Shown one piece after another: positions 1 to 6,139 of a stretch of DNA of 9,837 nt. Under the pieces are notes generated by a model that was given only the letters and a program-made list of their open reading frames with translations, made no database searches and was not told the origin of the DNA. A program made the translations under genes and the position numbers. Location: contig JBBRLA010000298.1 of assembly GCA_038231615.1 (NCBI GenBank), forward strand, positions 1 through 9,837, read 5' to 3'. This DNA is from JBBRLA01 sp038231615 (lineage in GTDB: Bacteria; Myxococcota_A; Polyangia; Palsa-1104; JAEUJZ01). Position 1 is the first letter of the stretch. Every line of letters starts with the position of its first letter.

Positions 1-2
1 AG

Positions 3-464
3 TACCTGGAGCGAGGGATCAAGGGAAGACTGGGGGTGGACTGGGACAGTGAGCAGGGCCCGCGCCAGCTGCTTGGGCGGCTGGTGGAAGATGCAGGACG
101 AGTCCGGGCGGAGATCGAGCGATTGGTGGGGGAGGCGGAATCGAGCCAGCCCAGGGAGACCGCCCCGGGGGGGAGCCCTGCGGAAGCGGCGCGGGCGCAG
201 GGGGACAAGGTCGAGGCGGCGGAGCCAAAGGACCCGGCAGCGGACTTGAGGCAGGCAGAGATGGGGGGCGCGCTGGAGGAACAGGCCGTGCGGGCAGAAC
301 CCCAGGTGCCCACGGAGTCATCCTCCCAGCAGGGCTCCACCCCGACGGAGCCATCCCCCCAGGAGGAGTCTACAGGGACGGTGCCCGACGAAACAGTCGA
401 TACGATGCCGCCCGCGTCGGGTCCCAGCTCGTCGCCCCAATCGACGGCGACGCCAGGCGAGTGA
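3..464 (+). CDS. C-terminal part of an unrecognised low-complexity protein (partial at left edge)
   Basis: The reading frame is open to the left edge of the window, so this is the end of a longer gene; a GTG at 36 is only an internal start candidate. The first ~50 visible residues are charged and probably helical (LLGRLVEDAGRVRAEIERL). The rest is a disordered tail rich in Glu, Ala, Pro, Ser and Thr, with PTEPSPQEES-type stretches. No domain is recognisable. The TGA stop at 462-464 lies exactly where recognisable DnaE2 sequence begins on the other strand. The natural C-terminus may therefore have been replaced by a recombination join. Third-position GC is high, as expected for coding DNA. Function unknown. 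Confidence 0.5.
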   Translation, partial: YLERGIKGRLGVDWDSEQGPRQLLGRLVEDAGRVRAEIERLVGEAESSQPRETAPGGSPAEAARAQGDKVEAAEPKDPAADLRQAEMGGALEEQAVRAEPQVPTESSSQQGSTPTEPSPQEESTGTVPDETVDTMPPASGPSSSPQSTATPGE

Positions 465-822
465 GGCACCTTCGCCAGGTCAAAGGGCACGCCGTCGTGC
501 ACGGGACAGAGCCGCTGCGCCTCCTCCAGGGCTGCGAGCATCCCAAGGCCGAGGAGGTCGATTTTCAGCAGGCCGAGGTGGGCGCAGTCGTCCTTGTCCC
601 ACTGGATGACCGTCCGCCCCTTCATCGTGGCCGGCTGGATGGGCACCACTTCATCGAGTCGCCCGGCTGCCAAGATCATTCCCCCGGGGTGCTGTCCGAG
701 GTGCCGCGGGAGGTCTTGGATTTCGTGGACCAGGCGCAACAAGTGCTGGACACGCTCGGCGTCGGGATCGAGGCCCCCTGACCGGAGCTCGGTGCGGAAC
801 GCGGCGAGGTCTCGCGGCGCCG
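465..822 (-). pseudogene. dnaE2: Fragment of error-prone DNA polymerase DnaE2 (PolIIIalpha family)
   Basis: Translated on the minus strand from about 822 down to 465, one frame gives roughly 118 residues of a DnaE-type polymerase. Visible motifs, in order, are LRLVHEIQDLPRHLGQHPGGM, then GRLDEVVPIQPATMKGR, VIQWDKDDCAHLGLLKIDLL, GLGMLAALEEAQRLCPVHD and DLAKVPH. The Asp in KIDLLGLG corresponds to the third palm aspartate of DnaE polymerases. The HPGGM and QWDKDD spellings are typical of DnaE2, the SOS-induced translesion polymerase that acts with ImuA/ImuB. An intact protein is about 1,000 residues. Both ends stop abruptly: after KVPH the expected DD.. sequence is replaced, and upstream the similarity ends at about 820. 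No start codon or full domain remains, so it is a dead fragment. The motif match is from memory of the family, not a search. Confidence 0.8.
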
Positions 823-981
823 TTTGAGCGGGGCAAGATCCGGGAGAAGGAGCGCCTGCCGATTCCGCAGCTTCGCTCCGAGCGCGATGCCTGCGACGGA
901 CGACTTCGATCTGCCATCGCCGAGCTTCGCCGCATCATTGACGGCGAGCGAGTTGTGAGCGTGAGCCTGGGAAGCTACTTT
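823..981 (+). pseudogene. BrxC/PglY-like BREX ATPase, extreme C-terminal fragment
   Basis: The plus frame starting at 823 (Phe codon TTT) reads FERGKIREKERLPIPQLRSE, then a helical stretch ending ELRRIIDGERVVSVSLGSYF. It has the form of the end of a BrxC/PglY-type protein, where a long helical region runs into a short V-x-V-x-L strand motif. At 982 the coding signal switches to the other strand. In an intact gene this piece should follow directly after the fragment now at about 1446-1678, which ends ..EIDEDQQRR. The name rests on recalled similarity to large BREX ATPases, so the family call is moderate; that the segment is coding on this strand is clearer. Confidence 0.5.
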
Positions 982-1445
982 ATCCTCGCCCTTCGTCTCA
1001 CGCTCCTTGCGGGCCAGCATCTCCTTCGAGCGGAACAGCTCGATGGTCTCGCGATCGATCGTTTGATTGAGGGCGATGGCCCAGAAGACGCTCTTTCGCT
1101 CCTGCTGGCTCCGGGTGCGAAGCTCGGTCCCGAGCGACTGGAAGTCCTTACCATCCTCGGCGAGGTGGACCTGGAACATCATGTCGCCCGCGACGACCTC
1201 GCGACCGTGAATGGCTAGGCCGGCCTTGAAGGTCTTGGTCTCGAAGAGCGTGTGCGTCGGCTGCGGCTGCCAGAATGATGCCAGCACCTCCGAGTAGAGC
1301 CGGTGCGCATCCCCAGGCTTGGGGTTGATGCCATTGCGAAGGCGCTCCCAGTCATCCTCGGCCGGCGTCGGGATGCGGTAGCCATCGTCGCCGCGCCGAG
1401 TCGAGCACCCCAAGTCCGAGATCAGCAAACGCTCGTAATCCGGCG
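982..1445 (-). pseudogene. BrxC/PglY-like BREX ATPase, internal fragment, inverted
   Basis: The minus strand codes for a coherent protein segment: DDGYRIPTPAEDDWERLRNG, then HRLYSEVLASFW, HTLFETKTFKAGLAIHGREV, GDMMFQVHLAEDGKDF, TRSQQERKSVFWAIALN, and finally TIDRETIELFRSKEML with ARKERETKGED. The order winged-helix-like segment (YRIPTPAEDDWE), beta-rich segment, then a helical ..RSKEMLARKE.. stretch matches the middle to C-terminal part of BrxC/PglY, the large P-loop ATPase of BREX phage defence. The N-terminal ATPase (Walker) part is absent. The reading frame continues artificially through DnaE2 DNA to 676, but that extension is out of frame with the polymerase and is not a real C-terminus. 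The left join (981/982) is sharp; the right join lies somewhere in about 1420-1470. Confidence 0.5.
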
Positions 1446-1678
1446 TTCTCTCCGAGAAGGTCTCGGCGCCATTGAGCAGAAGTGGGGAGACCTGCTCGCG
1501 CGGGAGAGCTTCTACAAGGAGCTTCCCGCCATCGAGCAGAACACGCGAGCCATCGAGGTCGACTACGACAAGCGCTTTGAAGAAGCGCTCGCCGCACAAA
1601 TCGCCGCGTACACCAAGGCGTTCGATCGCCTCGTGAAGACCGCCGGCTGGGGCGAGATCGATGAGGATCAGCAGCGGC
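1446..1678 (+). pseudogene. BrxC/PglY-like BREX ATPase, C-terminal coiled region fragment
   Basis: The plus frame reads GAIEQKWGDLLARESFYKEL, PAIEQNTRAIEVDYDKRFEE, then a helical ALAAQIAAYTKAFDRL and TAGWGEIDEDQQRR. This is a long amphipathic helical segment like the one that precedes the end of BrxC/PglY proteins. It joins logically to the fragment at 823-981 (FERGKIREKERL..), but here that piece lies 465 bp upstream and the inverted fragment sits between them. At about 1676 the frame gives way to transposase sequence within a short shared word, ATCAGCAGCGG. No start codon or ribosome binding site precedes it. Coding assignment is good; family name is recalled rather than searched. Confidence 0.5.
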
Positions 1679-1885
1679 GCCTACCCCGCCTACCGAGCCC
1701 GCGTCCTCCGCATCAGCAGCGGTGCCGTCGAGAGCGCCAACTACTACCACGTCACTGGTACGCGCCTCAAACTCCAGGGCATGCGCTGGTCAGCAGAGGG
1801 CGCTGGCCACATGGCGTTGCTCCGCGCCGACCTCTTCAACGGCCAATGGCAGGCGAGGACCAAGCAGCTACTTGCCGCTTGACCC
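1676..1885 (+). pseudogene. ISKra4-family-like transposase, C-terminal remnant
   Basis: The frame reads AYPAYRARVLRISSGAVESA, NYYHVTGTRLKLQGMRWSAE, GAGHMALLRADLFNG and ends at TGA 1883-1885. The combination YPxYRARxxxIxSGAVESA followed by (Q/T)RLKxxGMRWSxEGA is the conserved C-terminal block of ISKra4-type DDE transposases, including the catalytic Glu in GAVES. Only about 68 of the roughly 400-500 residues of a full transposase remain, so the element cannot move by itself. A Leu-Arg-Ile stands where family members usually have Gly-(Leu/Trp)-Pro-Ile. Its left boundary is the BREX fragment; the right terminal inverted repeat, if still present, would lie downstream and was not identified. Confidence 0.7.
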
Positions 1886-2195
1886 CGATTGCAGGGAGAC
1901 GATGATCAGGATGGCGCTGGAACTCCACGGCAACCAGGTGCTTCTGGCCGCTAACGAAAGGGAACAGGAGACGTGTGACGAACTGGCTGCAAATGAAGCG
2001 CAAATGGCATGCGTCTATGTAGGGAAATGTCGCCGATAATCTGCAATATGTCAACTGAAAATTGGCCGGACCTATATAGCCGATGCGTAGCCGAGGGTCG
2101 AGAGGTGGGTTATTCGTCCTAACCTCAACCTCGATGAGGGTGGCATGGCGGAAAAGCGATGGTTATGGTGATATCTGTAGCTTCGAACGTCCATA
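1886..2195. other. Intergenic stretch behind the transposase remnant, relatively AT-rich
   Basis: Apart from the doubtful 45-codon frame, no gene is visible in these 310 bases. Around 2020-2090 the composition turns AT-rich (ATAATCTGCAATATGTCA, CCTATATAGCC) compared with its surroundings. It could hold the old right end of the insertion sequence or the promoter of the downstream kinase. No pair of -35/-10 boxes with convincing spacing and no terminal inverted repeat could be identified. Confidence 0.4.
1902..2039 (+). CDS. Possible small ORF, unknown function
   Basis: An ATG at 1902 preceded by GGGAG (1894-1898) opens a 45-residue frame beginning MIRMALELHGNQVLLAANER and ending at TAA 2037-2039. 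The peptide is Glu/Ala-rich with two Cys, and nothing in it is recognised. It lies just behind the transposase remnant, so it may be insertion-sequence debris rather than a gene. The ribosome-binding-like sequence is the only positive sign. Confidence 0.2.
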   Translation: MIRMALELHGNQVLLAANEREQETCDELAANEAQMACVYVGKCRR

Positions 2196-3636
2196 GTGCC
2201 ACCCACAGTGCCGATAGTTGCCTCAGACAGCGGGAATCTGGAAGGCCGCGTCATTGGCGGTCATCGGATTCTACGCAAGGTCGGCATGGGCGGCATGGGG
2301 ACCGTGTACGAGGCCCTGCATGAACGGATTCGTCACCGCGCGGCGATTAAGGTCCTGGAACGCAGAACACGCGACCAACCCCGAACTGGTGTCCCGCTTT
2401 CTAAACGAAGCCCGCGCGGCCAACTCGATCCATCATCCGAGCGTCGTCGCCATCTCCGAGTTCGGCAAGCTGGACGATGGCTCCCCCTACATGGTGATGG
2501 AGTACCTGGAAGGGCAGTCGCTGAGCGCCATGATGCGGGCCGAGGGCGGTCGCCTCCAGCGAGCCGATGTGCTGCGCATCATCCGCCAGATCGCCTCCGC
2601 GCTCTGTGCGGTGCACAAGCAGGGCATCGTTCACCGGGACCTCAAGCCGGCCAACTTCATGATTGTCGCCGACCCGGAGGCCCCCGGCGGCTGCCGCGCA
2701 AAGCTCCTTGACTTCGGCATCGCCAAGATGGCGACCGAGGACGTCGAATCATCCGGCGGGCAGTTCCGGACACGCACCGGCGTGCTGATGGGGACGCCTG
2801 CCTATATGTCTCCTGAGCAGTGTCGCGGCGCGGGCGGCGTCGATGAAAAATCCGACGTGTACTCGCTGGGGGTGATCCTCTTCCAGACGCTGGCCGGTCA
2901 TCCGCCCTTCGTGTCCCGCGCCCCCGGCGAGATCATCGCAATGCACATGTACATGCCGCCCCCCAGCCTGCGGGACCTGGACGGCAGCATCCCGCCTCCG
3001 CTGATCGGCCTGGTCGATGCCATGCTGGCCAAAAAGCCGCAGGAGCGTCCGACGATGGTGCAGGTGGCCGCGAAGTTGGAGCAGCTGGGGGCGCCGCCAA
3101 CCATGCAGATGACGGTACCGGGACACACGGCGCGGGCGGCAGAACAGAGCCAGGGCCTGCTCTTGCCGGGGGTCGTCATCTCCGCCCTCTCCCAGAGCGG
3201 TCTATCGATGCTCCGGCGACGGCCGGCCAGACTCGTCCTGCTCCTTCTCGCGGCGCTTGCAGCGGGTGGCTGGCTCTTCTTTCGCGGCGACTCACGGTCG
3301 GTCACCGCGTCATCGGTTGACATGGCCCCCTCTCGCCATCAACCCGGCGACATGCGGACAGACATGGCCCCTGCGCTCGCGCCTGATGCCGGCGAGCCAG
3401 ACAGGTTGGATCCTTCGATTGTCGCACCACCCCATTCCGCGGATCCTGCGCCGAGGGCACCCGCGAAAGAAAAGACTCCGTCGAATAGATCCCGAAACAT
3501 CAATCGTGTCCATCACGAGCGAGTGGTCGGAGCAAAGCCATCGCAGGACAGCGTCCAGCCGGAAGCGCCTCTCGAACCGAATCAGGACAAGCCACCAAAT
3601 GCCCCAGGCTCACCCAAGTATCCCTTGTGGCGTTAA
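2196..3636 (+). CDS. Eukaryotic-type Ser/Thr protein kinase with one transmembrane segment, frameshifted
   Basis: This Hanks-type kinase phosphorylates Ser/Thr residues from ATP; the kinase domain faces the cytoplasm. The gene starts at GTG 2196 in frame 3: glycine loop GMGGMG (composite residues 30-35) and ATP lysine in AAIKVL (52). Coding then moves to frame 1 from 2362 (AEHATNPELVSRFLNEARAA), which needs one base fewer between 2358 and 2361. Frame 1 carries HRDLKPAN (from about residue 146), DFG (about 172), GTPAYMSPEQ and SDVYSLGV. After the domain come a Pro-rich linker, a 17-residue hydrophobic segment LVLLLLAALAAGGWLFF (about 346-362) and a disordered Pro/Asp/Lys-rich extracytoplasmic tail. 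No PASTA repeats are seen. Composite length is about 479 residues. As written, the frame-1 part lacks the ATP lysine, so the gene is dead unless the indel is an error. Confidence 0.88.
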
Positions 3637-3643
3637 GACAGGG

Positions 3644-3672
3644 TTGACTGGGTCCAGTATTCCTGCTACGGT
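3644..3672 (+). promoter_or_regulatory. Candidate sigma70-like promoter before the TPR gene
   Basis: TTGACT (3644-3649) is separated by 17 bases from TACGGT (3667-3672), a fair -35/-10 pair in an otherwise GC-rich background. Transcription would start just before the ATG at 3685, giving an almost leaderless mRNA. No Shine-Dalgarno sequence is seen in front of that ATG, which fits. Chance occurrence cannot be excluded. Confidence 0.3.
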
Positions 3673-3684
3673 TATCCTGATTGT

Positions 3685-4287
3685 ATGAGGGTAATTTACT
3701 CAATATCATTATTGATCCTGCTCTTCGGGCCGAAGATGGAGGCAGGATCAGGGTACGCTCGGGCCGATGAATCGAGTGCGCATCAAGACGCGACGCCGAA
3801 TGCGAAGACGGTGGATGAGCAATTCCGACTGGGTACGGAGCGCTTCAACAAGGGCGAGTACAAGCAGGCCATCCGGGCAATCGAGGCGGCCTATGCCCTT
3901 CAACCGGAGCCGGAGTTCCTGTTCAACCTCGCGCAGGCTCATCGCAAGGCCGGCCACGCCGCCGAGGCGGTGCGGATTTTCAAACACTACCTCCAGGCCA
4001 ATCCCGGCACTCCTCAACGCGAGGAAGTAGAGAACTACATCGCGGCGTTGCAAGCGCGACTGGAGGCGGAGACGGCGCAAGAACAGAGGCGCCGTCTACT
4101 TCTGTCCGGCGGCGTGTCACCCCAGCAGCCCGTGGTCCATACGCCAGTCTACAAGAAGGCATGGTTCTGGGCTCTCGTCGGCGCTGCCGTCGTGGGAGCC
4201 GGGGCCGGCGCCGGGGCAGGGATTTACCTCTACCGGCGCGACCCTCCGTCGGACCTTGGCACCGTCCCGGTGATGGCCCATCCATGA
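3685..4287 (+). CDS. TPR-repeat protein with N-terminal signal/anchor and C-terminal transmembrane segment
   Basis: The 200-residue protein starts with a hydrophobic segment (residues 4-15, then a possible cleavage site after GYARA near 27). Two tetratricopeptide-like repeats follow (about 44-77, FRLGTERFNKGEYKQAIRAI; and 78-110, FLFNLAQAHRKAGHAAEAV). A charged helix (ALQARLEAETAQEQRR) leads to a Gly/Ala-rich membrane segment (about 159-183) ended by YLYRR. TPRs bind other proteins, so a scaffold or partner role for the neighbouring kinase is plausible but inferred. The gene starts 48 bp after the kinase stop, and its own TGA overlaps the next ATG (ATGA at 4284-4287), suggesting translational coupling. 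TPR/one-membrane-segment proteins next to Ser/Thr kinases are frequent in Myxococcota. Confidence 0.85.
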   Translation: MRVIYSISLLILLFGPKMEAGSGYARADESSAHQDATPNAKTVDEQFRLGTERFNKGEYKQAIRAIEAAYALQPEPEFLFNLAQAHRKAGHAAEAVRIFKHYLQANPGTPQREEVENYIAALQARLEAETAQEQRRRLLLSGGVSPQQPVVHTPVYKKAWFWALVGAAVVGAGAGAGAGIYLYRRDPPSDLGTVPVMAHP

Positions 4288-5360
4288 ACGCAACATCCAG
4301 ACTCGGGCTTGTCATCGGCGCCGTGTCCGTTCTTTCGCTGGCCGGCTGCGATGTCGGCTCGACCTTGTTGGTCTCGGTCAATCAGATTCCAGCCGGGCCC
4401 ACCTCGCTGGAGATGCAGGTAGATTTGGACAGGATGGCGGCCGACGATATCCCGCCCTTCGACCTGACTTCCGAAGTGGGCGGCTTCGGGGCGGTGTACC
4501 GGTCGGAGCACATCGAGCTGGGGCGGGCCGTGGCGGTGAAGGTCCTCCGGCCCTCAAAAGGCGGCGCCGGGCTGGATCAAGTCGGCATCGATCGCTTCCG
4601 TCGCGAGGGGATCTCCGTTTGCCGCATTCACCATCCCCATGCCGTCTCGGTGCTCGACTTCGGGATCTGCCGCGCCGGGATTCCCTACCTGGTGATGGAG
4701 CTTTTGGAGGGCCACACCCTGGCCGACCTGCTGGGCGAGGATCGGGTGCTGACGCTGGACCGCGCCGCGGCGATCATCCTGCCGGTGTGCGATGTGCTGT
4801 CTGCTGCCCATGCCGCGGGCATCGTCCACCGGGACATCAAGCCCGACAACATCTTCCTGCACCAGTCCCTGGACGACGAGGTGGTCAAGGTGGTGGACTT
4901 TGGGATCGCCCGGCTGGCGGAGGAGGCCGACCAGAAGGAGCTGACGCTGACCGGACAGGTGATGGGCACGCCCCACTACATGTCCCCCGAGCGACTCCTG
5001 TGTCAGCCGCACGATGGACGGGCCGATGTCTACAGCGTCGGCGTGGTGCTCTACCGGATGCTAACCGGACGGATGCCCCTGGGGGCCCCGCACGTGGGCG
5101 TGGCGATCCTGGCCACGACCCGGGAGCCACCACCGCTGCGGACGAAGGTGCCGGCGGCGATCGAAGAGGTGGTGATGCGCTCCCTTCAGCGCGACCCGGA
5201 GCGGCGCCCCAGCGCAGCGATGCTTCTTTTGGAGTTGAAGGCCGCTGGCCTGAGCCAGGAGGGGGGGCCCGGACCCAATTCCGCACCCGAGGGCGGGCCG
5301 GGAAGCACGGTGATCACCGGCCCGGCGATCGGCAACGCGGAGACCCTGTCCACCTCCTGA
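4284..5360 (+). CDS. Lipoprotein N-terminus fused to a truncated Ser/Thr protein kinase domain
   Basis: The ATG at 4284 overlaps the TPR stop. Residues 1-22 form a lipoprotein signal peptide with lipobox LAGC (Cys22). Residues 23-63 (DVGSTLLVSVNQIPAGPTSL..) look like the start of a small secreted lipoprotein. From about residue 64 the sequence is a Hanks kinase: GGFGAVY (66-72), ATP lysine in VAVKVL (86), RREG helix-C Glu (108), HRDIKPDN (182-189), DFG (205-207), GTPHYMSPER and RADVYSVGVV. The beginning of the kinase domain and the first glycine of the GxGxxG loop are missing: EVGGFG stands there. The domain ends near residue 318 with a short Gly/Pro tail and no transmembrane segment; total 358 residues. 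A kinase behind a lipobox would be exported away from ATP, so this looks like a deletion fusion of two genes (or a misassembly) rather than a designed protein. An in-frame start inside the kinase was not found. Confidence 0.85.
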   Translation: MNATSRLGLVIGAVSVLSLAGCDVGSTLLVSVNQIPAGPTSLEMQVDLDRMAADDIPPFDLTSEVGGFGAVYRSEHIELGRAVAVKVLRPSKGGAGLDQVGIDRFRREGISVCRIHHPHAVSVLDFGICRAGIPYLVMELLEGHTLADLLGEDRVLTLDRAAAIILPVCDVLSAAHAAGIVHRDIKPDNIFLHQSLDDEVVKVVDFGIARLAEEADQKELTLTGQVMGTPHYMSPERLLCQPHDGRADVYSVGVVLYRMLTGRMPLGAPHVGVAILATTREPPPLRTKVPAAIEEVVMRSLQRDPERRPSAAMLLLELKAAGLSQEGGPGPNSAPEGGPGSTVITGPAIGNAETLSTS

Positions 5361-5404
5361 ACTCCGGCCCAGTCACCGCGTGCCGAGCAGCAGATGGGCA
5401 GAAG

Positions 5405-5565
5405 ATGAGGGCCCACGCCGCAGCGGCGGGCAAGTTCCTGGCCGGCGAGGATCTGGAGGGCGCCCGCGCGGTCGCCGCCCAGGGCGTGGTCGCCGGCGGC
5501 ATCAGTCGATGCGCAAGCTCTCTTCCATCGTCCAGCAGTGCAAGCGCGTCCACAGTGCAGGGTAA
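5405..5565 (+). pseudogene. Decayed coding remnant, possibly TPR-like, two frames
   Basis: Two short coding-like stretches in different frames lie between the kinase and the Cys-rich gene. The first, from ATG 5405, reads AGKFLAGEDLEGARAVAAQG, an Ala-rich pair of helices like a TPR. The second, ending at TAA 5563-5565, reads QSMRKLSSIVQQCKRVHSAG. Joined by a frameshift near 5500 they would form a helical tail of the kind that closes some kinase or TPR proteins. There is no ribosome binding site. This is a weak call and could be noise in GC-rich DNA. Confidence 0.25.
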
Positions 5566-5604
5566 CGCATTGTCCTCCTGTCGTTGGAATGAGAAGATCG
5601 TCCC

Positions 5605-5610
5605 AGGAGG
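5605..5610 (+). promoter_or_regulatory. Strong Shine-Dalgarno site of the Cys-rich gene
   Basis: AGGAGG lies five bases before the ATG at 5616. It decides this start over the longer in-frame start at 5538, which would place the signal peptide in the middle of the protein. Confidence 0.8.
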
Positions 5611-5615
5611 TATCC

Positions 5616-6119
5616 ATGCGATTCACGTTCCATTTGGCGATGCTCCTGGTGATGTGTGCAGTGTCGTCCGCGACCCCGGCCCGGGCAGGGCAGGCGTGCA
5701 AGTCCGCCACGGAGTGCAAGGGCGCGCTGCCCCGGCACTGCCAGATGTGCAAGGACGGCAAGGAGGCGTGCGCCCACTGGTCCTGCGAGGCCCATGAGTG
5801 CCAGATCGAGACCTGCTCGACGGAGCCGTACCCGGGACAGTGCAAGGCCGCCTCCGACTGCAAGGGCGCGCTGCCTCACTTCTGCGAGTCGTGCAAGGAC
5901 GGCAGGGAGGCGTGCGCCCACTGGTCCTGCGAGCAGAACCAATGCCGCATCGAGTCCTGCGCCCCGCCGCAGACCCACCACACCTGCAAGGCCGCCTCCG
6001 AGTGCAAGGGCGCGTTGCCGCGCTATTGCCACCAGTGCAAAGACGGCAAGGCGGTGTGCGCCCACTGGTCCTGCGAGCACGACCAGTGCCGTATCGAAAC
6101 CTGCGCCCCCGGGAAGTAG
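5616..6119 (+). CDS. Secreted protein of three eight-cysteine repeats, unknown function
   Basis: The 167-residue product begins with a clear Sec signal peptide (MRFTFHLAMLLVMCAVSSA, cleavage probably after ARA near residue 24). The mature part is three tandem 48-residue units (from C28, C76 and C124). Each has the cysteine pattern C-x5-C-x7-C-x2-C-x6-C-x4-C-x4-C-x4-C, with shared words ECKGALP, CKDG, CAHWSCE and CxIE(S/T)C. The 24 cysteines of the mature chain could make four disulfides per unit after export, or bind metal; neither is shown. No known domain is recognised; the pattern differs from zinc ribbons and Kazal or EGF modules. A strong AGGAGG site precedes the ATG. The gene ends 20 bp from the stop of the convergent dehydrogenase gene. 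Repeats are close at DNA level too, pointing to fairly recent duplication or selection for sameness. Confidence 0.9.
   Translation: MRFTFHLAMLLVMCAVSSATPARAGQACKSATECKGALPRHCQMCKDGKEACAHWSCEAHECQIETCSTEPYPGQCKAASDCKGALPHFCESCKDGREACAHWSCEQNQCRIESCAPPQTHHTCKAASECKGALPRYCHQCKDGKAVCAHWSCEHDQCRIETCAPGK
5697..6116 (+). repeat. Three tandem 144-bp coding repeats
   Basis: Units start at 5697, 5841 and 5985, the last one being shorter. The word TGCGCCCACTGGTCCTGCGA recurs at 5769, 5913 and 6057, exactly 144 bases apart, and GCAAGGGCGCG recurs at the start of each unit. The repeats code for the eight-cysteine modules and could vary in number by slippage or recombination. Confidence 0.9.
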
Positions 6120-6139
6120 GCGCCCTCTCTGTCCTCAGC

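Noticed and set aside
461..781. Plus-strand 106-residue gene
   Set aside because: It is the antisense shadow of the DnaE2 fragment, whose motifs are unmistakable on the minus strand.
676..1599. Single 307-residue minus-strand gene
   Set aside because: Its middle fits the BREX fragment, but its start region is antisense to a plus-strand fragment and its end is DnaE2 DNA read in the wrong frame; it is a chance read-through.
4619..5797. Long plus-strand frame of 392 residues
   Set aside because: Gly/Arg/Pro-rich out-of-frame translation of the second kinase; no domain, and typical of GC-rich DNA.
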